From: Streblospio benedicti
Lineage: Eukaryota > Annelida > Polychaeta > Spionida > Spionidae
Assembly (NCBI GenBank): GCA_019095985.1
Contig: CM032666.1
Location: forward strand, 6,781,282 to 6,845,281
Length of the DNA: 64,000 bases
Direction: 5' to 3'
A model generated the notes under the pieces. It was not told the origin of the DNA. It saw only the letters and a list, made by a program, of their open reading frames with translations, and ran no database searches. The translations under genes were made by a program, and so were the position numbers. The first letter of the stretch is position 1, and every line of letters begins with the position of its first letter. Below, in pieces: positions 1 through 11,142 of this stretch.

Positions 1-134
1 GGTATCTCTACAAGTTTTTGCCTGCTTACAAATCCATTTAATTGGTTGCGGCTTGCTTTCCGAAAAACCTTTCTTTTTGCTGCAGCCATTATCACTGAAG
101 TATATAAGTTGTATGTTCTATATCTGGTTTACAG

Positions 135-2406
135 GCGTTACGTGCCCGCGCTGAAGAACATGCCGCTGAAGTTCCTGTTCACCCCGTGGAAGGCGCCGCG
201 GAGTGTCCAAGAGAAGGCGGGGTGTGTCGTAGGTACGCACGCCGGACACGGCTCCTGACAGGGACAGTTCAGTTAAAAAAATAGATACCGTATTCGTTCT
301 TTTAAGCGCACAGTGTGCTTACAAAAACAAATTTCAGCAAAAAAAAAAGAATTAATAAGCGCACTCCTCTGACTCCACAGAACATGATAACACAACGCGC
401 CCGGATGGTTATATGGTAATCCGAATACGGAAAAATACCGGCGTGTTATAGCCTTAAATATGGCGTCGGAAGTGAAATCTTTGCCAAAAAAGAGCAAGAT
501 TTGTATAATATTTTATCTGTATAAACAGGAGAGTGTGCATAAAGGGGCATGTGCGCTAATAAGAAAGAATACGGTAGCTATTAGTCATGAGTCAAATGCA
601 TGTTTAATGTTATACGTGGAGATATGACGTCATAGTCTTATGATGTCATATCAAATGTTGTCTACTTGTGTTAGATTTTAATGATTGTAATTAAACATGT
701 AAAATTTACATGTGTTTGTCTCTATGTATTTTTGCTAAAATAAGAATTTACATTATGTAAAAATGCACAAAGACCTGTATAACTGTGTGTTCCAGTATAT
801 GACCAGAATTAACAATGGTTGAAATAACAACATTATGAGAGGTACGGGGTCTCTTAGGGTATGCAATGGTTACTGTTTACCTCCAATGTGAATTTATGGA
901 TAATTCAAGCTAATACCAACCATTAAAAATTCTTTATAGTTAGTTTACAGCGGTAGGTCTCATCCTATAATTTAGTTTTATTTTTTATACTATTTTGGTT
1001 TTCAAAATTGATTTAATAAATCAAATTAATTTAACATTAGATCATTAGTTCATTAATTTTTAATGAATTTTTTAACTGTTTTTCAATCTATACAGAATTT
1101 ATTAAAGTTTAATTGAACTCTTTGGAGTATAAAGTATAAAAAGAACTTAATTTTTAAACAAAAATTCACCAAGTTAGGATTTGGTTGTGCTGCAGGGGCG
1201 TGACTCCCGAACCGCATGGTGGAGCATGGCAAGGCCAACCGGGAGTGCACCCGCATGATGGAGGAGGTCAAGTCCAAGCTCAAGGACGCCAACAGTGAGT
1301 AAACCTCCGCCTATCACTCTGAGTATCAGATGTCCTGAAGAGAACTCTTGACGCATAACTATTCTCATTAAGAAAATTCTGACCAATCATAGGCTTTTCA
1401 TCTCAGGATGTGAATGAGGTCAAGTGATCAATCCAAGCATTGCTATTTAGATTTGCAGATATGTCAGTTTGCACTTTTCTATTCATATAAAACACTAATA
1501 GAAGTACATGTATCTATCTTGCTGGTTTGAATATTCTTCGTATACAAAGTCATGATATAAAGGTTAAATTAAGAATTACATGTACATAAATTAATAAATT
1601 ATGATAATCCAATCTCTGGTGAAACATTTCAGTAGGTCTTCTTCACGAATAAGTCGAGTACATTGTACCCTTGTTTTGGACCCTAAATTGGGTATTTTAA
1701 AAAAATATAAGACTTTCTGAACATATTTCCTGGCCTCACTCGCATAAACAAAGTTACCACATACGTTTAGAATCTACAAACCGGGAAAATTTACATATTT
1801 TAATGTTTGGAAAATAATTAATATTTTGCTCATTTTTTGTTAAATTTTTTATGTTTAATACATGTATTTAACGAGGAAAAGGTGTAGAATACGAATATAA
1901 GTAATCAGTTTTCTGTAACATTTATGCAAGATCATAATGCACCCAGCAGTGAAAGAGTTAAATAGCAAGTATTCAGTGCTCTGTCACTTCTAAGTACATT
2001 GTCAGTTTAAATAAAATAGTTGTAAGAGACGCACGTAGTACATGTACTGTGATTACTTATAAACTTGATTTTTGCTTTGTAGAAAGATGTGAGCGATAAT
2101 AATGAAAATGACTATATGATAGACCTTGAGGTCCTAATAGCAATAGCTTTCCCGGGGTCTAAATTTATGACGTATATTGAAAATGAATATACGATAGACC
2201 TGGATATTCTAATTTTAGCTATTGCTAGCGCAATGACGTTCCGGGGGTCTAAATTTATGGCGCATGCACGGTGTGTTTCAGCCATCTTCCACTGCGCGCC
2301 GTCTGACACGGAGGAGGCCCGCGCCTGGTGCTGGCTGCCTTCCTCCTCCAGCCTCGGACCCATCTGCTCCGCGGACACGCTCTGTGACAGCCTCGAAACG
2401 CTGTAG
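135..2406 (+). CDS. cry: Type I (Drosophila-like) cryptochrome, 3' end of gene, three exons
   Basis: Blue-light photoreceptor flavoprotein of the photolyase/cryptochrome family, partial: the N-terminal domain and most of the FAD-binding domain lie before the window. Coding exons are 135-232, 1196-1294 and 2282-2406 (TAG at 2404-2406), all with AG/GT borders and phase-1 introns. Exon 135-232 carries the family block F-TPWKAP--VQEKAGCVV, and exon 1196-1294 carries PNRMVEHGKANRECTRMMEE. The last exon reads HCAPSDTEEARAWCWLP, which lines up with the end of Drosophila CRY (HCRPSNEEEVRQFFWL) and then adds about 24 residues ending DSLETL. This tail separates it from vertebrate-type CRYs and 6-4 photolyases. 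Oddity: in the phase given by the donor at 233, the second exon opens Gly-Ala-stop-Leu-Pro where the family has G-x-D/H-Y-P. Family assignment is firm; integrity of the gene is not. Confidence 0.9.
233..1195 (+). other. cry intron
   Basis: AT-rich intron between two cry exons. Donor GTACGC at 233, with an alternative in-line GTAGGT at 229. Acceptor TGCAG at 1191-1195. Nothing else recognised. Confidence 0.7.
2106..2262 (+). repeat. Two imperfect tandem copies (about 76 bp) just before the last cry exon
   Basis: The stretch ATAGACCT...GGGGTCTAAATTTATG occurs at about 2118-2170 and again at about 2194-2259, with related flanks (AATGACTATATG / AATGAATATACG). The second copy ends some 20 bases before the 3' splice site of the terminal cry exon. 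Confidence 0.6.
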
Positions 2407-2454
2407 ATTGAGGCTGACTGTTCTCTTTCAACAAGCACTGTTGACACAGTTCAA

Positions 2455-2740
2455 CAGATTATAAAGTTAAAAAGGTACGAATGTGTATTTAAATGATAAA
2501 ATCACAAATATTTGCTTCACCGATGCTTCTTCATGTGAAAAATGACCATAATCTGACAAAAAACAATTACGAGACCATCTGTAATGTCCAAAATAAAACA
2601 ACTTGCGTATGTGAAAAATGTTATTTTGCCAAATGAAAAATGTTATTTGGCAAAATCACTTGAATCACTTGAAGGAGCATTGATGATGCGAAAATTTGTG
2701 ATTTAAATACACTTTCGTACCTTTTTAACTTTATAATCTG
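2455..2740. repeat. Inverted repeat (hairpin) in cry 3' flank
   Basis: Arms of about 75-80 bp at 2455-2535 and 2668-2740. The outer sequence CAGATTATAAAGTTAAAAAG is identical in both arms. The arms diverge toward a loop of about 130 bp that holds a smaller mirror motif (TTGCCAAAT...ATTTGGCAAAAT). It starts about 50 bases after the cry stop. An AATAAA at 2592-2597 lies in the loop, so a message ending there would carry only one arm. Probably a foldback/MITE-type insertion. Confidence 0.75.
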
Positions 2741-5512
2741 CTCTGTTTTAATATGACATGGTACGAGGAGCTCCAAGAACTTTTTAAACACTGTCAACCC
2801 TCCGGACTGACTGTGACAGCCTGGGACTCCGTAGAATGTTCCAGATGGCATACAGAAACGCTTCCGAGGCTAGCGTCATAATGTAGCGTTATTAAAAGGT
2901 TAATGCTGGAAATGTTAGTGTGAGTGTGCATATTATCCTCTTGTTAAATGTTAAACATATCTAGACTACAGGGTATATTGAAATCTCAAGTATAATGATG
3001 ATGATGATTTAGAGGGCATTTGACAAATATTAAATGGATTATATCCCAATATTGTATTTTTGTATTGTAGTTTAAGAATATACTCAGTAATTTTATCCAA
3101 TGAGTGATGTGTGTTATAATAGCCAAATATACATTTATTAAATTGTAGTTCTATGTATTGTGATTGCATTTATTTTACAATTTACCCGGTACTATTTTGG
3201 AATATTACTTGTTGGTCTTGTATTTATTTTTTGTTTTATGTGCAGTTTAAGACATTCTAACTTCAAGCTAAAAACAATAACATGAGGTAATGTAAAAATC
3301 AAATCAAATTTCAGCTTGAAAGTATAAAAGTTAAAGCTATGAATTCTTGAGCATTAGAAACAAATAAAATTTTGCTTCTAAATTCCAAATTTACCCTGTT
3401 TATAGGTGCATAAAACAAAAACTAAAAAATGTCTTGAAGATTGTGATATTTCTTGTTCATACAAGTTTAATGCATTAAAATATACTTTAAACATTGATTT
3501 ATATATAGAAATAATTTACATGTAGTATTAGATTTAGTCTAAATTATGGTAGGCTAGTTTGATATGTTAAACATTCCACATGAATGTCATAGATGTGTAT
3601 GATGCACTACGCCGTAACCTAGGGTCAGGTTACTAGCTCCAGTTCCCGTAAATTACATACTCTGGTATGCCGTGACACCCTTATTTACCAGTGGTGTCTC
3701 TGTAATTCTTGTCTCTGTAACTGTTAAGTTAACTTTTTCTGTGTTGTTACCATATAGAATTACCATTCTTATAGTGTCACTTGCTTTACAAATCATGAAT
3801 ATAGTAAGAATCTGTATCCCATCAAACTACCAGTCATCATCACCGGCTGGGATTTGGTTTTGACAAAAAATATATTTGGTTTCAAATTGGATGTTTTATT
3901 ACCGGTATGTCATTGGTCAGGATGTTTAGATGACACCCTGAGGTACGACGTGGTGCATCAAATATAAATTTTTAAAATAATATTTTTATATTACAAACGT
4001 CAGCATTGAGAAAGAGACATGTCTGTATTTACATGTTTTTCAGGACTTAAGTATAGCAGACAATCATTCATTTGTGAAATTGAGTATTGATTTCAGTGTA
4101 TTAATTTTCACATGAAGTGATGGAAATTATGTTCTAAAATGAAAATGTTACATTTATGCATATGTACATTTATACTGTGTTCCATGACTTCATGCATGGA
4201 CATGTCGGTTGCAGATTAGCTAAGAAACTGTTTTGCCAAGTTTTATTCTGAGCACTGGATTTTGACATGATCATAAAAAATTGATGCATTTTTAATTATT
4301 TTTAAAATAACACAAGTGCAATATTATATGATGAAGAAACCATATTCATATTGTGATAGTGTATGTGATATATAATGATATACCGGTAATTACTTAATTG
4401 TACTTTTATTTATGTGTGGATTAGTTCGTTAATAATAATTGTGTATGGTCATGTGGACTGATTTTAGACGTAATTGTTAGATACATTTATTGTATTTTGA
4501 GTTCATCCATTAGAATGTATTGTGATTTTTTCCCGTTGTTGACATCAATATAGTGGTGTGTCCTATTCTTTTACCATTTGGCGACTAAAGTTGTCATTTA
4601 TCATGTTTATGCTTACTATTGCTGTTTAGTATAAAGCCTAAAATAAGCTCAAACATCATGCACTACATTGTGGTAAATTAGAGCCATATTTAGGCTTTAT
4701 TCTAACCATAATAGTAACACTGTTTACTCCCTTATCCACGGAATGGTTCAAGTCAGACTTGTTATGATGGAAAGATATGTTATTATTTTTAGAAATAGTT
4801 GCTTGGTTTAAAAAGAATAGTTGCTAGTTTTAGAATAGTTGCTTGTTACACACAACTTACAGATGGGACTGCTTAAAAACTTTCAGGTTCATGTCAGAAT
4901 CAATAAGATTTTGTCAGGACAATATTTTTATAATGAAATTTTACAGTCACTGGCATTGGACAGTATTTGGTATGATTTCTATGATGCAGGCTATGTCATT
5001 TGGACATCGCGTTTTTAAACCAAAACCCATGGTTTTTTTATGACCCATCGGTCTAAAAACGCATGTCAGAATGGTGGCAAGTGCATCTATTCAGTTTGTA
5101 ATTGTATTTTACATCAAAATATTTTTGTGTCACCATAATGTATTACAAATTATCATAAAAAAATAAAGTATAACCACAAGAGTGCTAATTATGCTTTTTG
5201 TTGAGAATGAATTGGAATTTGTTGGTTTGTTGTGCAATAAATATTCAAAAATGGTGTATTTTTACAATTAGTGATTATTTTGAAAAGTAAGTTTTACAAA
5301 TTTTTAATATAAACAGCATTTGAAAAGGTTCAACTGTTGCTCATTGACCCAAGCTACTTCCATATGATAAACTTATGTTTGATCATACTGTTGCATAATA
5401 TAACATGGGGGGAAGTCATTTGTTGAAGAGTTTGCATGCAAAAAAATAAAATAAAATTCTACCCAAGAGGAAAAAAATTTAAATTATTTCAAACCCTAAA
5501 CTTATATGTAAA
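2741..5512. other. Intergenic, no gene seen; one small inverted repeat
   Basis: AT-rich DNA without convincing exons. At about 4628-4703 there is a short inverted repeat, TAAAGCCTAAAATAAGCTC against TTTAGGCTTTA. A related longer one lies at 53710-53845, so this may be a small MITE family. Confidence 0.5.
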
Positions 5513-5748
5513 CTCTACTCTTACTGTTATGGCAAGCAAGCTCCTACCACTGTATTGATATAGCTGAAGACATGGCTTTCATTTGACTATATCAAGTGGC
5601 CCTGATGGGACTCGAACTCACGACCCCAAGGTTGTGAGATCAGAAGTGAGTCCCGTCAGTGCCACTTGATACAGTCAAATGGAAGCTATGTCTTCAGCTA
5701 TATCAATACAGTGGTCGGAGCTTGCTTACCATAACATTGAGAGTAGAA
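5513..5748. mobile_element. Foldback element with tRNA-like loop
   Basis: Near-perfect inverted repeat with arms of about 90-100 bp (5513-5612 and 5658-5748). They share AAGCTCC-ACCACTGTATTG, GCTGAAGACAT and CATTTGACT-TATCAAGTGG. Read on the minus strand, the loop contains GAGTTCGAGTCCC, a canonical tRNA B box/T arm, and itself tends to pair. A second member with the same inner block lies at 39720-39931, and half a right arm at 56957-57001. It looks like a non-autonomous foldback/MITE or two SINEs joined head to head; family not named. Confidence 0.75.
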
Positions 5749-5749
5749 T

Positions 5750-7173
5750 TGAATTCACAAGCAAACTTGGGAAAAATGTACAGTTGTTCATACATCATGT
5801 ATATGCAAACTATTTCTTCAACTTGCATTCTGCTTGTTTGATAAAGTAGTTTCTATAATGAAATGACTAAATTCATGTAGAGAGTGATAAGACATGTAGA
5901 AGTAATCAAGTACAAACTTGACGACTTATTACTACAATGTTGTTACAATTACATTGTGATTACGCTTAAAGTGCCTCTGTTAAGATAACCAGTGATACGC
6001 GTATCATGGAGTGATCCAATCTCCACATCTAAAACCATGTGTGTTCTGCATTCAACAGATTGTAAAGGAGACTAACTTATGATTTGATATGTAATAACTG
6101 ATATCATGTGTGCAATGATATCACATAATCAAAACTGCAGAACAACACTTTTCTCACAAATTCTTGTGCTTGCATTTTTTCGAATATTAGAAACTAATTT
6201 ACTTATTTGTCTTTTAGTCACTTTAGTCATTCTCGTAATTTTCATATGGCGACACCAATATTCTAACGTTTCCTACGATGGCGAAAGCATAACGGCGTGT
6301 TATGAAGTTACCAATCTTACATGTACGTCTCTTGACACTGATATTTGTTTAGACTTGCATGTACAACTATAATTTGTTTACGTATCACAAGACAAAAAAA
6401 GTCAAATGCCTTTCATCATGTTTTATGTTCTCTGAAAATGTCATAACTTTTCTTGATCTTGTCGTTCAAGTGTGCAATTGAGAGATTAGCACACAGATTC
6501 GAATTACTTACTGTGGTAAATGTCATATTGCACTTGACAACGTCATATGCTGCCGTTTTCTCTCCATAAATCTGGAAAACTTTTGAGAGTTGTTTCTTCT
6601 GAGAAATATGAATAATTGTTCGTGAAATGGATATTCTTAATTTTGAAATTGAAATATGATTTTCTATATACATAAAAAAAACAATTGTTGAAAGACTTTT
6701 TGATTTATTAATACTGAACAGTTCAAAGAAGGCTTGAAAATAATACTGAAAATAAATTACCGGTGTCTATAAAACTACTTTTTACCTATTATAGATTGCA
6801 AAATCACCAAAGTTGCACAGTTGTGAATATTCTCCCAGGATAGAATGATTTTTAATATGTAAGATTTTTCTTATCCTAGAACAAAAAGCATTTTACACGA
6901 GTACCCAAAATATTTGATAAAATTACCGATACTTGGAAAATAATGAAGAAACCAACAGTGCAAGTGTATATTAAGGATATATGAACACATAAAACTTTAA
7001 TATTCATATAAAAAAATTAAATTATTGCACTCCAAACAATTTCTTCAGAAAAATCTTTGCTTTAAGTTTTTGCCGGTTATCAATATTTTTGTTTGGAACA
7101 ATTTTAAGTTACTTATTAACATTTGAAGTCTACACTATGATATAAAGTAATATCTAAGAAGATTAAAAACAGG
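5750..7173. other. Intergenic, no gene seen
   Basis: AT-rich with isolated short open frames only. The longest, 6106-6372, begins with a run of hydrophobic codons but has no splice signals or recognisable homology. Confidence 0.5.
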
Positions 7174-9270
7174 CAGTACCCGATTAAGGGGGGCTGAGCG
7201 GGCTGCAGCCAGGGACCCCCAACATATAGGATGCCCCCGGATTTTGGCAACCCATAGCCGCAAATAAACAAAGGGCCCTACTAATAAATAATTTTTTATT
7301 AGTAAACATTATTGTGGGGTCCCAGATTTTGCCAACATTTTTACGCATCTCGAAGCCCCAAATAAGATGGGGCCCCAGATTTTGCCAGCATTTTTACTCA
7401 TACTTCTAGTAACTAGTGAAAAAATTATTTAGAGGCAACTCTAAGTCACCCCGGTTCTGTGGCAATATAATGTAATGATAGAGCTATATATAGTGATGTG
7501 CCCCTGGTTTTGCTGGGTGCTCTAAGTAAATTTCTTAACCCCTGTTAACAAGTTGGAAATGGTACTTGAAAAAAGCAAATGCCATTGAAGTGATTTCAGA
7601 AGGTACACAATGTGGCTTCCACCTGTGTGATTGTTACAGTAATTACCTGTGTACCATTATGTAACAATGTACATGTAGACATTATTTTAAGTCAAAGATT
7701 TATTGGATACATTTCGTGTCATAGACACATCCTGAGTATAAATGAAAAAATTAGTACATGTAATAAGCACAACTATGGTAGTACATGTACTACAGTTCAC
7801 AAATACATTTATATTTATAGTGCAATTAAAAATGCTTTTATAGTCAACAATGCAAAAACATAGATTAAATATTATACAATATTCAATAACAAGATTATAA
7901 GGAGATCATAGTCATATGACTACAACTTCATGGTCAGTTCCCTGCTGCGGTACTCATTCTTTGTATTTATCACAGGTTTCACTTCTCTTATGTGCAATGC
8001 TTCCAACGTCAATATTAAAGTAGCTTTCCCCACGTGAAGTCTGGTGTACATGTAGTTCAATGTCAATGTCCTGGTCCATGAGTCGGGTGTCACAGGTCGT
8101 CAAGTGTGTCTTTTTGGGTCCTAGTCTGGTTATATCGGGTTGAATCGGGTTTGTAAATGTCTGCCAGTTTGGCCGACATAGCACGCCTTGCAGTGTGAAC
8201 ATGTCAATTGGTACACAACTCCACTCTTGAGCAGTTTGTCTACGGGCGGTTTTAGTGATGGTAACAATGAATGGTTCATGTAAATTCGTAAGCACCTTAT
8301 TTAGACCTGCTTCTAAGTAAATTTCTTGCACTACTTTGGAAATTGTACTTGTAGTGCAAGCAAATGCTATTGGAGTGATTTCAGTTACACAGTTGGGTTT
8401 GCACCTATAAAGTACTTGGTGATTGTTATGGTGATTACCTGTGTATTTGGTAATTATTTCAATGAACCTTTATGACTTTGGTAATTTTCCATTTCAAAGG
8501 CCATAGACTATTCTTAGACATACACACTATGTGTATGTGGAAAAGTAAAGAAAACCTACCCATTCTTTAAATATATTAAGTATTAATTTTTCATAATATA
8601 TCATATAAAAGCATATTCTGTTTTCTAGAGTGTTAATATGATCTTTACCAAGGTATTATGCGAAACCTAAAAGTGTATCTCAATATATATACAGTGAATC
8701 TCAAATCCAAATAAATGACTCCAGCTAATTAACATGCAGATAGCACAACAATTGTGTTCTGTTTTCCAATAATGATAAATAGATAACTAAATAGGAAAAT
8801 CACTTCTTACACAATAAGAAGCATGGGCGCCCTTTGTTCTGATCTGTAGTCTATTAACTTTTAAGCTTCTCCAGTACATGTAATTGTATTGTTGTGGCAA
8901 GCAGGTTATTATAAGGTCAAGTCAAGTAGGCAGTTTGGTTTAATTGAAAGAGGCTGTGAGGACCAGCTCATGCACAGTAACAATTCAAAAACTTATTTCT
9001 TTGAAAATATTGGTATCATTGGTCGCTCACCAAGAAACAAATTTGTTGACTAAAGAATGGACTAATTGATGTAATTTATTATTATTTATGTAAGTATATA
9101 ATTTAGTATATAAGTATATAATTATATATTATATATATATATATATATATTATAATGGTGTCGCGACTCACCACAAAATGTAGCGATTCGCAACAAAATG
9201 TCGCATCATGGGTCAAAGGGCCTACGTTGACTCACAGCCCGGGGCCCCACTAAACCTTAATCGGGCACTG
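7174..9270. mobile_element. 16-bp terminal inverted repeats enclosing 2.1 kb (hAT-like ends)
   Basis: The left end CAGTACCCGATTAAGG (7174-7189) is matched in reverse complement by the right end, CAGTGCCCGATTAAGG (9255-9270). Both ends continue into G/C-rich sequence. The CAGTG start is typical of hAT-class ends, but no matching 8-bp target duplication is evident and no transposase is seen between them. They may instead be two separate insertions of one MITE family in opposite orientation. An (AT)n run lies at about 9118-9150. Confidence 0.5.
7527..8445 (-). mobile_element. Penelope-like retroelement remnant with GIY-YIG endonuclease, flanked by direct repeats
   Basis: On the minus strand between about 8345 and 7930, pieces of a GIY-YIG nuclease are readable: a Cys-rich VVYQLTCSHCKACYVGQTGR block and further on EALHIREVKPVINTK. 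These are typical of the C-terminal end of Penelope-like elements. A stretch of about 120-130 bp at 8312-8445 is repeated in the same orientation at 7527-7655 (shared words AAGTAAATTTCTT, AGTGATTTCAG, GATTACCTGTGTA), which is the tandem/pseudo-LTR layout known for this class. The element is broken in several places and old; no intact product is expected. Confidence 0.7.
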
Positions 9271-9348
9271 CAGAAAGGATTACACATGCAACTAGTAAAT
9301 CCGGTAAAAATGTTTTTACAGGAACTTTTATAATTCACGGAATTATTT

Positions 9349-9735
9349 CAGTCCTCAAAACAATACAAAAAGACATACAAGAAAAGTGATGAAGTTCAGT
9401 TTTATTACCATCCTTTATTGGGTGCTAATTGTGTGACATATATTACACCAGCCATCATAACACGTCATGTGTTTTTGACATTGCTTGATCATTTGTATCT
9501 CTCCAAAGGATTATCAAGGATTAACTTGTCCAATAAATCCCTGATTACGGATGTACAGAAACTTGTGAAGAGCCCCCATAGAGGCGTCAATTTATCTCGT
9601 GATGTTGCAGGAGAAGTGATCAAGTCTTCATGCAAAACGATTAGTTTCATAGATAAATTAGCGTATTTGTTAGGAAGTGTTGTGTTGCTAGAGGATAGTC
9701 GATTGTTTTTATACCTGTTTTTTTATACTTATTAA
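9349..9735 (+). CDS. Unexplained open frame, possible terminal exon or transposon relic
   Basis: After a good 3' splice site (ATTATTTCAG ending at 9350), one frame stays open for about 129 codons to TAA at 9733-9735, unusual in DNA this AT-rich. It reads from SSKQYKKTYKKSDEVQFYY through GRLV-like charged and hydrophobic segments (RHVFLTLLDHLYLSKGLSRI, then KLVKSPHRGVNLSRDVAGEV). I recognise no family. No partner exon with matching phase was found nearby, and there is no in-frame ATG near the start of the open stretch. It could be the last exon of an unknown gene, or a decayed transposase fragment next to the element ending at 9270. Confidence 0.3.
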   Translation, partial: QSSKQYKKTYKKSDEVQFYYHPLLGANCVTYITPAIITRHVFLTLLDHLYLSKGLSRINLSNKSLITDVQKLVKSPHRGVNLSRDVAGEVIKSSCKTISFIDKLAYLLGSVVLLEDSRLFLYLFFYTY

Positions 9736-10987
9736 TGGCGGATATGTTTGTTGCTAAAGACTGAAATATAAATATTTGAACAAGAATCATGTCTTGATTT
9801 TAAACCAGGATATTACATTGCAGAGGTGAGCTTCCTTTATTTTATTTTATACAAGAAAGAATTCATTGGAAAATACATGTAGTAAGTAGTATTTTAGATA
9901 ATTGCTCTGTCTTTTCGCATTGAGGTAAGGTACAAATAGAGATTTATAATAACTGAAGAGCCTTGAGTCTTTATATTATGAATTGGTGTAGTATGATGCT
10001 TCAAAAAATCAGATACCCTGTCATTTGAAAAAGAAATAGGGTGTACGACAGCTTTTAAACATCTTGGCTAAATATAATGACTAATAGTATTGTATCATCT
10101 GAAATAAAATCCATATTGGTAATATTACTGAAGAATATTTACATGTCCAATTTAGCTGAAAAGGGGGCGGCGGGTATTTTCTGAACAGGACATTGATAAC
10201 AGCCATTGAGCAAAATGGGATCGTTCAATAATCAAGCCATAATATTGCCATTTAATGTACACATCTAAAATTGAGATTTTCATTGTTTTTGAGAAAATAA
10301 AATTTTCAAATTTCCACATGCCATGGAAATTTGTACATTATGCATCGTATGTGAACTTGCTAAAATTTCATACAATATCAAAATAAACTAAGGGAACTGT
10401 TACGTCACATACGTTGGATCCCATTTTTTGTAAAGGTAATAGAACCATTAAAGACGCTACATCGTAATGAATCGAACGGTGATATTTTTTTCAAAATTTA
10501 GTGAAATACTGCTCAAGGTGTTTTGAAAGTAAAACAAATGTCAACAAAATATTGACAGTCTGATTGGGGAGATATTATTGATTAAAAACACGTCCTTTTT
10601 CAATCAAACTTACGTCAAAAACATCTTACGTTTGCTGTTCATGATAACAATCTATGTTAGCCATAGGTTAAAAACAATACGTTTAACAAATGATTTTTTC
10701 TTTCCATTTATACACCATCATATCAATACTTGCATCAGAACACAAAAAATTATTAATATTTCAGAGCAGTTTTACTTTTATTAACATAAATATCACGTAT
10801 GTAGTTGCACACTATTAGTTTATATTGTGCAAAAAATGGGTCACGTTTTGCATTTTAATGTGGATTAAAAAAAATCTGACGGTCAGTTTTTTTCTACCGT
10901 AAATTCATTTTACATGATGGAGAACATGTGCAAGACAAAATATATAAAATAGAAGAAAATCGACTGTCTGGTATTGAAGTTATGGAT
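9736..10987. other. Intergenic, no gene seen; one outlying minisatellite unit
   Basis: AT-rich spacer. At 10406-10456 it holds one isolated copy of the unit (TGGATCCCATTTTTTGTAAA) that forms the array at 10988-11130. Confidence 0.5.
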
Positions 10988-11130
10988 TACACATACATGG
11001 GATCCCATTTTTTGTAAAGGTAATAGAAACATTAAGTTACATACAGTGGATCCCATTTTTTGTAAAGGTAATCGAACCGTTAAGACACTCACATACATTG
11101 GATCCCATTTTTTGTAAAGATAGGAACCAC
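10988..11130 (+). repeat. Minisatellite, about 55-bp unit, three copies, abutting a first exon
   Basis: Units begin at about 10990, 11038 and 11091 and share ACATACA-TGGATCCC, then ATTTTTTGTAAAGGTAAT and GAACC-TTAAG. The last copy runs to within about 15 bases of the start codon at 11143, so the array supplies the immediate upstream sequence or 5' UTR of that gene. Confidence 0.85.
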
Positions 11131-11142
11131 AAGCACGCTGCG

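Noticed and set aside
2083-2099. Alternative tiny last cry exon behind the TTTGTAG at about 2077-2083 (K-R-C-E-R-stop)
   Set aside because: It is in phase, but the exon at 2282 matches the known tail of Drosophila CRY, which a five-residue ending does not.
2264-2464. Alternative frame over the terminal cry exon
   Set aside because: Only the frame that continues from the previous exon in phase 1 gives the family tail; the other is a shadow.
6106-6372. 88-codon frame with a hydrophobic stretch
   Set aside because: No splice sites, no homology recognised, composition like surrounding AT-rich DNA.
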